From an uncultured Lachnospiraceae bacterium (GTDB lineage Bacteria; Bacillota; Clostridia; Lachnospirales; Lachnospiraceae), in NCBI GenBank assembly GCA_947594085.1, contig CANQEB010000134.1, positions 1-6,761 of the forward strand: a stretch of 6,761 bases of DNA, given 5' to 3'. The position numbers were made by a program, and so were the translations under genes. The notes beneath the pieces were generated by a model, which was given only the letters and a program-made list of their open reading frames with translations, searched no databases and had not been told where the DNA came from. Of this stretch, positions 1 through 5,629 are shown in pieces (within the stretch, counting starts at the first letter, position 1; every line of letters begins with the position of its first letter).

Positions 1-2
1 AC

Positions 3-605
3 GGCCTGCAGGAGACCGGGGCGGTGAACATCGTCACGGGCATGATCCTCGACTACCGCGCGTTCGACACGCTCGGCGAATCGCATGTGCTGTTCATCGC
101 GACTTGCACGGTGCTGATCCTGCTGCGCATTGACAAGAACAAGAAGAAAGAGCTTGAGGATCTGGAGAACGACAGCATCTATGAGCCGGAGAATGACGCG
201 ATCCTCCAGACCGTGGCAAAGATCCTTGTGCCGACGATCGTGATCTTCGGGATCTATGTGATCCTCTGCGGCCACCTCGGGCCGGGCGGAGGCTTCTCCG
301 GCGGCGCGATCATCGGGGCGGGGTTGATCCTCTACCTGAACGCGTTCGGTTTCAAAAAGACGGAGCGCTTCTTCACCGCAAAGACCTACAAAAAGCTGAG
401 CTTCTGCGCGCTGGCCTGCTATTCCCTGTCGAAGTGTTATTCCTTCTATACCGGAGCGAACCACATCGAGAGCGTGATCCCGCTGGGAACGCCGGGCGCG
501 ATCTTAAGCAGCGGCCTGATCCTGATCCTGAACATCTGTGTCGGAATCGTGGTCGCCGGGACGATGTACACATTCTTCGTCATGTTCCGAAAAGGAGGCT
601 ATTGA
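3..605 (+). CDS. MbhE/MrpA-C-terminal domain fused to MrpB (MbhF) domain, 5' partial
   Basis: Membrane subunit of an Mrp/Mbh-type cation-translocating complex. The reading frame is open to the left edge, so the true start lies outside; 200 residues are visible. The first ~45 residues carry the MbhE / MrpA C-terminal signature, LQETGAVNIVT followed by DYRAFDTLGE (visible residues 2-26), and a membrane helix. A charged linker (about 43-65, rich in Lys, Glu, Asp) leads to an MrpB/MnhB domain with an ILQTVAKILVP helix, the hallmark GHLGPGGGFSGG (90-101), and a final helix GIVVAGTMYTFFVMF. GTG at 24 has a GGAG eight to nine bases upstream and could be called as a start. However, it falls inside the conserved ETGAVNIV block, so I judge it internal. 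The stop TGA is at 603-605, two bases before the mrpC-like gene. In Pyrococcus-type Mbh, E and F are separate proteins; here they are fused. Family assignment is firm; the redox partner is unknown. Confidence 0.87.
   Translation, partial: GLQETGAVNIVTGMILDYRAFDTLGESHVLFIATCTVLILLRIDKNKKKELEDLENDSIYEPENDAILQTVAKILVPTIVIFGIYVILCGHLGPGGGFSGGAIIGAGLILYLNAFGFKKTERFFTAKTYKKLSFCALACYSLSKCYSFYTGANHIESVIPLGTPGAILSSGLILILNICVGIVVAGTMYTFFVMFRKGGY
591..600 (+). promoter_or_regulatory. Ribosome binding site of the mrpC-like gene
   Basis: AAAGGAGGCT lies inside the last codons of the upstream gene, with AGGAGG at 593-598 and nine bases to ATG 608. It fixes the start at 608; a longer open frame reaching back to 434 overlaps the mrpB domain and encodes an Arg/Pro-rich, non-family N-terminus. 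Confidence 0.8.
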
Positions 606-607
606 TC

Positions 608-985
608 ATGAACTTTGCAAATCTGGCAAACAACTATGAAGAGGCGGTCGCGATGCTCCTGTTTGTAATCGGGTTTTCCAATCTGCTGCTGCAGAAGAAC
701 CTGATCCGCAAAATCATCGGGCTGAATATCATGGACACGGCGGTCTATCTGTTTTTGGCGCTGAAGGGCTACATCGCGGGCCGCAAGGCTCCGATCGTGG
801 TGGACGGCGTGCAGAGCGTGAAGGCGTACGTCAACCCGATCCCGAGCGGCCTTGTGCTGACGGGCATCGTGGTGTCCGTGTCTGTGTCTGCGCTGATGCT
901 GGCGTTGACGATACGCCTGTACCGCAGGTACCACACGTTGGATCTCGATGAGATCACGACACGGTTGAAAAAGGAGGGCCTGTGA
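608..985 (+). CDS. mrpC: MrpC / MbhG / NuoK-like small membrane subunit
   Basis: A 125-residue protein of the NuoK/MrpC family, usual size about 100-125. Three membrane helices are visible: about 12-27 (AVAMLLFVIGFSNLLL), 35-54 (IIGLNIMDTAVYLFLALKG) and 82-104. The Mrp-type signature appears as NPIPSGLVLTGIVVSVSVSA (76-95), compared with DPLPQALVLTAIVI in typical MrpC; the usual Gln is Ser here. NLIRKIIGLN (31-40) matches the family NLIRIIIGL block. At the place of the second-helix Glu of bacterial NuoK there is Asn40, with Asp43 three residues on, so an acidic residue may still face the ion path. The C-terminus is a charged cytosolic-looking tail (105-125). In these complexes the subunit sits between the MrpD-type antiporter units and the small MrpA-C/MrpB subunits. 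Its stop TGA shares one base with the next gene's ATG, indicating translational coupling. Confidence 0.9.
   Translation: MNFANLANNYEEAVAMLLFVIGFSNLLLQKNLIRKIIGLNIMDTAVYLFLALKGYIAGRKAPIVVDGVQSVKAYVNPIPSGLVLTGIVVSVSVSALMLALTIRLYRRYHTLDLDEITTRLKKEGL
971..978 (+). promoter_or_regulatory. Ribosome binding site that decides the start of antiporter subunit 3
   Basis: AAGGAGGG at 971-978 sits three bases before GTG 982 and six bases before ATG 985. The six-base spacing and the better codon favour ATG 985, whose A is the last base of the mrpC-like stop codon. Confidence 0.75.
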
Positions 986-2496
986 TGGAGTTTGTACAGA
1001 ATTTCCCCTTCTTCTCGATCCTGCTCTCGCTGTTTAGCGGACCGCTGTGCTCTGTGATCGGCGGGAAGGCGGCCAGACGGGTCAATCTGGCTGTGATCAC
1101 AGTGGTCGGGGCGATGTCTGCGGCGGTGCTGAGCTTCACGATCTGCAGCGGGGAGGCGTACGTCTATCTGATGGGACATTTTCCGGCGCCCTGGGGCAAC
1201 GAGATCCGCGTCGGCGTGCTTGAGGCGCTGATGGCGCTGTTTTTCTGTGTTGTCATGTTTCTGAGCATGGTGGGAGGTTCCCTGGAGCGTGCACTCGAGA
1301 TCGAGGCGGAGAAGGAAAATCTTTACTACGTGATGGTAAACCTGTTGCTCTCGTCGCTGCTGGCGCTGATCTACACGAACGACCTATTCACGGCCTATGT
1401 GTTCGTGGAGATCAATACGATCTCCGCCTGTGGCTTGATCATGATCCGGCAGAACGGGCGCACGATCGAGGCGGCGACGCGCTATATGATCATGAGCCTA
1501 TTAGGCTCCGGTCTTTTGCTGCTCGGCATCTGCTTCCTGTACGACCTGACGGGGCATCTGCTGATGAGCAACATTAAGGAGCAGGTGCAGATCCTGCACG
1601 GTACGGGCGATTACCACATCCCGCTGCTCGTCACGGTCAGCCTGATGTCGGTGGGTATCGCGATCAAGAGCGCGCTGTACCCGTTCCACGCCTGGCTTCC
1701 GGATGCGTACGGCTACTCGACGCTTTCGTCCGCGGCAATCCTCTCGTCGCTGGTCTCCAAGGGATATATTTTCCTACTGGTGAAGATCTTTTACCGCGTG
1801 ATCGGTTTCGATATCGTGCGCGACAGCAAGATCGTCAACATCCTGTTTGCGTTCGGCGTGGTCGGGATGATCATGGGCTCAGTCAGCGCGATCAAGGAGG
1901 GCAACATCCGCCGGATGATCGCCTACTCATCGGTGGCGCAGATCGGCTATATTTACATGGGCTTCGGTATCGGGACGACGGCCGGCGTGATCGCGAGTCT
2001 GTACCACATCCTCTCGCACGCGGCGACGAAATCTTTGCTGTTTGTCGCGGCTTCCGGGATCACGGACGCCTCCGGCGACAGCACGAGCTTCTTCGACCTG
2101 ACCGGGGCGGGGTACCGCAATAAGCTTGCAGGCGTGGCGTTCACGGTGGGTTCGCTCTCGATGGTCGGTTTCCCGATGTTCTCGGGCTTCATCTCGAAGC
2201 TGTTGTTCGCGCAGGCCGCGGTCGACAGCGCGTACTACAAGATGCTGCCGGCGCTGATCGCTCTGGCGCTGAGCACGATCCTGAACGCGGTCTACTTTAT
2301 GAAGACGGTGATCCGCATCTACACCCCGGTCGATCGGGAAGAGGTACAGCGGCGCGGTTTCCGGAAGGTGACGTTTGTCGACCAGAAGGCGAAGTCGGCG
2401 GCGCTCGTCTGCTTCATCGTGCTGAACATGGCGCTCGGGCTCTGCTCGGAGCCGGTCGTGCGGCTGCTGCGGGAAGGGTTAAGTCTCTTCGCGTAA
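985..2496 (+). CDS. Antiporter-like proton/cation-conducting subunit (MrpD/MbhH/NuoN type), first of four
   Basis: A 503-residue polytopic protein of the NuoL/M/N-MrpA/D family, the usual length (about 490-510 for MrpD). ATG 985 is chosen over GTG 982 on ribosome-site spacing. Key residues are visible: Glu142 in TM5 (AYVFVEINTISA), Lys228 in TM7 (IKSALYPFHAWLPDAYG), Lys259 in TM8 (SLVSKGYIFLL), His341, His345 and Lys349 in the TM10-11 region (LYHILSHAATKSLLF), and Lys405 in TM12 (GFISKLLFAQ). SVAQIGYIYMGFGIG (316-330) is the usual family block. These residues form the half-channels and central hydrophilic axis of ion translocation in this family. The odd point is the TM7-TM8 connection: where relatives have an APSPVSALLSG-like stretch, this one reads DAYGYSTLSSAAILSS and has no prolines. 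It stands directly after the MrpC-like gene, the position of mrpD/mbhH. Which ion it moves is not readable. Confidence 0.92.
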   Translation: MEFVQNFPFFSILLSLFSGPLCSVIGGKAARRVNLAVITVVGAMSAAVLSFTICSGEAYVYLMGHFPAPWGNEIRVGVLEALMALFFCVVMFLSMVGGSLERALEIEAEKENLYYVMVNLLLSSLLALIYTNDLFTAYVFVEINTISACGLIMIRQNGRTIEAATRYMIMSLLGSGLLLLGICFLYDLTGHLLMSNIKEQVQILHGTGDYHIPLLVTVSLMSVGIAIKSALYPFHAWLPDAYGYSTLSSAAILSSLVSKGYIFLLVKIFYRVIGFDIVRDSKIVNILFAFGVVGMIMGSVSAIKEGNIRRMIAYSSVAQIGYIYMGFGIGTTAGVIASLYHILSHAATKSLLFVAASGITDASGDSTSFFDLTGAGYRNKLAGVAFTVGSLSMVGFPMFSGFISKLLFAQAAVDSAYYKMLPALIALALSTILNAVYFMKTVIRIYTPVDREEVQRRGFRKVTFVDQKAKSAALVCFIVLNMALGLCSEPVVRLLREGLSLFA

Positions 2497-2532
2497 GCGA
2501 GGTTGCGCACGGCTCATTAAAATATCGAATAT

Positions 2533-2539
2533 GGAGGAG
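2533..2539 (+). promoter_or_regulatory. Ribosome binding site that decides the start of antiporter subunit 4
   Basis: GGAGGAG at 2533-2539 is six bases before ATG 2546. The in-frame ATG at 2531 overlaps this site and has no upstream site of its own (AT-rich AATATCGAAT precedes it). Starting at 2546 gives MDAWILLPVILP, a normal first helix. The whole 2497-2545 gap otherwise shows no strong hairpin or promoter. Confidence 0.75.
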
Positions 2540-2545
2540 AAAGTC

Positions 2546-4126
2546 ATGGACGCATGGATTTTGCTTCCGGTAATTCTGCCGGTGCTCGCCGGAGTGATTC
2601 TGTTGCTGTCACTGGCGTTTGAGAAAAGAAAAAACGGACGGGAACAGCCGGACAGAGAGCCGGACGAGGCGCGGCTGCGCAGTCTGCACAGGTACGTGAT
2701 TGCGGTGCTTGCCGTCTCCGGCGTGCTCGCGCTGGCGGTTTCGTTCAGTGGGGAGCACAGCGTGACGCTCTTCGAGCTGCTGAAGGGCATTCCCGTGTAC
2801 TTCCATGTGGATGATATCAGCCGTCTGTTCGCGGCGGCCATCAGCGTTGTGTGGCTGGCCGTAGCGTTTTATTCGTTTGTCTATATGAAGCACGAGGGGA
2901 AGGAACAGCGCTTCTACGGTTTCTACCTGATCGTGTACGGCGTGCTGATGGCGCTGTCGTTCTCGGGGAACCTCGTGACGATGTACCTGTTCTATGAGGT
3001 CACGACGCTGACCTCGATGCCCCTGGTGCTGCACAACGGCTCCCGCGAGGCGATCATGGCGGCGCTGAAATATCTGTTTTACTCGATGTGCGGCGCGTAT
3101 CTTGGGCTGTTCGGGATTTTCTTCCTGTACAAATACTGCGACACGCTGACCTTCACGGCGGGCGGCACGCTGAACCTGGAGCTCGCGCAGGGGAACGTCA
3201 CGATCCTGCTGATCGCGGTGTTCGGCATGCTGGTCGGCTTCGGCGCGAAGGCCGGTATGCTTCCGCTGCACGCGTGGCTTCCGGCGGCGCATCCGGTGGC
3301 TCCGTCCCCGGCGTCCGCGGTGCTCTCCGGCGTCATCGCGAAAGCGGGCGTTCTGGCGATCATCCGCGTGGTGTTCTACGTGGTCGGGCCGGACTTCCTG
3401 AGAGGGACCTGGGTGCAGACCGCGTGGATGACGCTCACGCTTTTGACGGTGTTCATGGGTTCGATGATGGCGTTTCGCGAGCCGGTGTTCAAGAAGCGGC
3501 TGGCGTACTCGACGGTCAGCCAGGTGTCGTACATTCTGTTCGGACTTTCCGTGCTGTCTCCGGTCGGCATGACCGGCGCGCTGCTGCACGTCGTGTTCCA
3601 CATGGTGATCAAGTGCGCGCTGTTTTTGACGGCAGGGATCTTTATCTTCCAGTGCGGCGAGACGAGAGTGGAGCAGTTCCGGGGGATCGGAAAACAGATG
3701 CCGAAGACGTTCTGGTGTTATACCTTTGCGTCGCTGGCGCTGATCGGTATCCCGCCGGCGAGCGGTTTTATCAGCAAGTGGTATCTGGCGCAGGGCGCGC
3801 TGGAGGCGGGCGTCGGCGTGTTCGGGATCGTCGGGCCGGCGGTGCTGCTCGTGAGCGCGCTGCTGACCGCGGGCTATCTGCTGCCGATCACGACGAGCGG
3901 CTTCTTCCCGGGCGGGATCGTGAAACACGGGAAGGCGGAGGAGCATGGCACGGGCGCTGCGGTTGACAGAAACGAGCAGAAGGACGACGGGAAAGCCGCA
4001 AATCTGGAACCGCCGCTTGCGATGCTGCTTCCGCTTGCGGTTCTGGCGGCGCTCGCGATATTGCTCGGCCTGTTTCCGAATCCGCTGATCGGATTCGCGG
4101 GTAAGATCGCCGCGTCGGTGATGTAG
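2546..4126 (+). CDS. Antiporter-like proton/cation-conducting subunit (NuoM/MrpD/HyfB type), second of four
   Basis: A 526-residue membrane protein of the NuoL/M/N-MrpA/D family. Residues seen: Glu151 in TM5 (YLFYEVTTLTSMPL), Lys235 in TM7 (GAKAGMLPLHAWLPAAHP), the helix-breaking APSP (252-255), Lys266 in TM8 (VIAKAGVLAIIR), His348, His352 and Lys356 (LLHVVFHMVIKCALF), and Lys411 in TM12 (GFISKWYLAQ). RLAYSTVSQVSYILFG (318-333) is a classical family block. It carries two hydrophilic additions: a charged loop after TM1 (about 26-48, many Arg, Glu, Lys) and a longer one before the last helix (about 459-489). On the usual 14-helix topology, the first loop should be cytosolic. A 49-base gap separates it from the gene before, the largest in the window but still operon-like. 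It closely resembles the next subunit over TM9-TM11 (GPDFLRGTW shared) and the last subunit over TM7-TM8 (AHPVAP shared). Confidence 0.92.
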   Translation: MDAWILLPVILPVLAGVILLLSLAFEKRKNGREQPDREPDEARLRSLHRYVIAVLAVSGVLALAVSFSGEHSVTLFELLKGIPVYFHVDDISRLFAAAISVVWLAVAFYSFVYMKHEGKEQRFYGFYLIVYGVLMALSFSGNLVTMYLFYEVTTLTSMPLVLHNGSREAIMAALKYLFYSMCGAYLGLFGIFFLYKYCDTLTFTAGGTLNLELAQGNVTILLIAVFGMLVGFGAKAGMLPLHAWLPAAHPVAPSPASAVLSGVIAKAGVLAIIRVVFYVVGPDFLRGTWVQTAWMTLTLLTVFMGSMMAFREPVFKKRLAYSTVSQVSYILFGLSVLSPVGMTGALLHVVFHMVIKCALFLTAGIFIFQCGETRVEQFRGIGKQMPKTFWCYTFASLALIGIPPASGFISKWYLAQGALEAGVGVFGIVGPAVLLVSALLTAGYLLPITTSGFFPGGIVKHGKAEEHGTGAAVDRNEQKDDGKAANLEPPLAMLLPLAVLAALAILLGLFPNPLIGFAGKIAASVM

Positions 4127-4138
4127 AGGAGGGAGAAG

Positions 4139-5614
4139 ATGAACGAAGCGATTTTGGCAGTCGTGATTCTGCTTCCGATCCTGGGCGGAGTGCTTGTCCC
4201 TTTACTGCCGTTTAAGAATCGGACGCAGATGATGGTCTATACAGAGGGGCTGGTGCTCCTGAATTCCGCTCTGGCGCTTGCGATGCTGTTTCACAGGCCG
4301 GAGGGAAGCTTTGTCCTGTTCCGTTTTACGAGCGACCTGACGCTGAGCTTTCACGTGGACGGGATGGGTACGGTGTTCGCGGCGATCGTATCGCTGCTGT
4401 GGCCGCTTTGCGTCCTGTACGCGTTTGAGTATATGGAGCATGAAAAGCACGAGAAGATCTTCTTCATGTTCTATGTGATCACGTTCGGGGTTACGCTGGG
4501 AATCGCGCTGGCGGAGGACGTCGTGACGATGTACTGTTTCTATGAGATGCTGACGCTCGTGACGCTGCCGTTGATCATGCACACGCTGACGCGCGAGGCG
4601 GTGCTGGCGAGCCGGACGTATCTGTACTATTCGCTGGGCGGAGCGGCGTTCGCGTTCATCGGCGTGATCTTTATCCTGATCTACGGGAAGACGCCGAACT
4701 TCACGCCGGGCGGCGTGTTGGATCTCGCTGCGGTCGGAGACAGGGTGAACATTCTGCTTTTGATCTATGTGCTGTGTTTCATGGGCTTTTCCGTGAAGGC
4801 GGCGATGTGGCCGTTTTCGTCGTGGCTGCCGCAGGCCGGCGTCGCGCCGACTCCCGTGACCGCGCTTCTGCACGCGGTGGCGGTCGTCAAGGCGGGCGCG
4901 TTCGCGGTCATGCGTGTCACGTATTTCAGCTTCGGGCCGGACTTTGTGCGTGGGACCTGGGCGCAGCATGTGGTGATGGCGCTCGCGATCTTCACGATCG
5001 TGTACGGCTGCAGCCGTGCGGTCAAGGAGACGCATATCAAGCGCCGCTTGGCCTGGTCGACGGTCAGCAACCTGTCGTACATTCTGTTCGGCGCGGCGAT
5101 CATGACGCCGCTCGGGCTGGTGGGCGCGCTGAGCCACATGGTGGCGCACGCGGTCATGAAGATCTGCTCGTTCCTGTGCGCGGGCGCCGTGATCTGCAAG
5201 ACAGGGCGCGAGTACGTGCATCAGCTGGACGGCTTCGGTCGGAAGATGCCGAAGGTATTCGCCGCCTTCACGGTGGCCGGACTGGCGCTGATGGGCGTTC
5301 CGGGGCTGTGCGGTTTCGTCAGCAAGTGGCAGCTTGTGCGCGCGGCCGTGGAGAGCAGGGATCCGCTGGCGTACATCGGCGTGGCGGCGCTGATGATCTC
5401 AGCGCTTCTGACGGCGATCTACATGCTCACGATCGTCGTGCGGGCGTTTTTCCCGCGAAAGGATTTTGACTATGACACGATCCGGGATGTGAAGGATCCC
5501 GGCTGGAAGATGTTGCTGCCGTTCGCGATTTTTGTGATCGCGATCGTGGCGATCGGTTTGCACTCGCGGCCGCTCATTCAGGGGCTTGAATCAATCGCGG
5601 CGCAGCTGCCGTAG
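4139..5614 (+). CDS. Antiporter-like proton/cation-conducting subunit with NuoL/MrpA-like TM8, third of four
   Basis: A 491-residue polytopic protein of the same family. An AGGAGGG site at 4127-4133, five bases before ATG 4139, fixes the start, 12 bases after the previous stop. Visible residues: Glu136 in TM5 (MYCFYEMLTLVTLPL), Lys220 in TM7 (SVKAAMWPFSSWLPQAG), His245 and Lys251 in TM8 (TALLHAVAVVKAGAFAVMR), His333, His337 and Lys341 (LSHMVAHAVMKICSFL), and Lys396 in TM12 (GFVSKWQLVRAAV). APTPVTALLHAVAVVKAG is the NuoL/MrpA-N-terminal pattern (compare PTPVSALIHAATMV in NuoL), and the family's PxHxWLP histidine is Ser here. Unlike NuoL or full MrpA, it stops after the 14-helix core: there is no lateral-helix or MrpA C-terminal extension. 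That fits a gene set in which the MrpA C-terminal part is encoded separately upstream. The Mrp/complex I family call is firm; the exact orthologue is uncertain. Confidence 0.92.
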   Translation: MNEAILAVVILLPILGGVLVPLLPFKNRTQMMVYTEGLVLLNSALALAMLFHRPEGSFVLFRFTSDLTLSFHVDGMGTVFAAIVSLLWPLCVLYAFEYMEHEKHEKIFFMFYVITFGVTLGIALAEDVVTMYCFYEMLTLVTLPLIMHTLTREAVLASRTYLYYSLGGAAFAFIGVIFILIYGKTPNFTPGGVLDLAAVGDRVNILLLIYVLCFMGFSVKAAMWPFSSWLPQAGVAPTPVTALLHAVAVVKAGAFAVMRVTYFSFGPDFVRGTWAQHVVMALAIFTIVYGCSRAVKETHIKRRLAWSTVSNLSYILFGAAIMTPLGLVGALSHMVAHAVMKICSFLCAGAVICKTGREYVHQLDGFGRKMPKVFAAFTVAGLALMGVPGLCGFVSKWQLVRAAVESRDPLAYIGVAALMISALLTAIYMLTIVVRAFFPRKDFDYDTIRDVKDPGWKMLLPFAIFVIAIVAIGLHSRPLIQGLESIAAQLP

Positions 5615-5623
5615 GAAGGAGGG
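5615..5623 (+). promoter_or_regulatory. Ribosome binding site of antiporter subunit 6
   Basis: GAAGGAGGG immediately follows the previous stop codon (TAG 5612-5614) and lies six bases before ATG 5630. It shows that the open frame running off the right edge is a translated gene. Confidence 0.8.
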
Positions 5624-5629
5624 ACGGAT

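Noticed and set aside
24..26. GTG at 24 as the true start of the first gene
   Set aside because: It splits the conserved LQETGAVNIVT block that continues upstream in frame to the window edge, so the gene is better treated as 5' partial.
434..607. Extended start for the mrpC-like gene at 434
   Set aside because: It would overlap the mrpB domain by about 170 bases with an Arg/Pro-rich, non-family N-terminus. ATG 608 has an AGGAGG site and gives the normal family length.
2497..2545. Possible promoter or terminator in the 49-base gap between subunits 3 and 4
   Set aside because: Only a 3-base-pair GCG/CGC stem and a 4-base ATAT/ATAT match are visible, with no T-run and no convincing -35/-10 pair. 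The gap reads as an ordinary intra-operon spacer.
3088..3966. Second plus-strand open frame inside subunit 4, and a similar one inside subunit 5 (4774-5469)
   Set aside because: Out-of-frame shadows rich in Arg, Gly and Ala with no hydrophobic segments, embedded in clearly conserved membrane-protein genes.
2609..5221. Long minus-strand open frames opposite subunits 4 and 5 (2609-3946 and 4202-5221), with a similar one opposite subunit 6 (5753-6580)
   Set aside because: They use exactly the same triplets as the sense genes. A stop on that strand needs TTA, CTA or TCA in the sense frame, and these Leu/Ser codons are rare in this G+C-rich, CTG-using DNA. The predicted products are Arg/His/Gln-rich with no fold-like pattern. 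All three lie opposite paralogous genes in the same phase.
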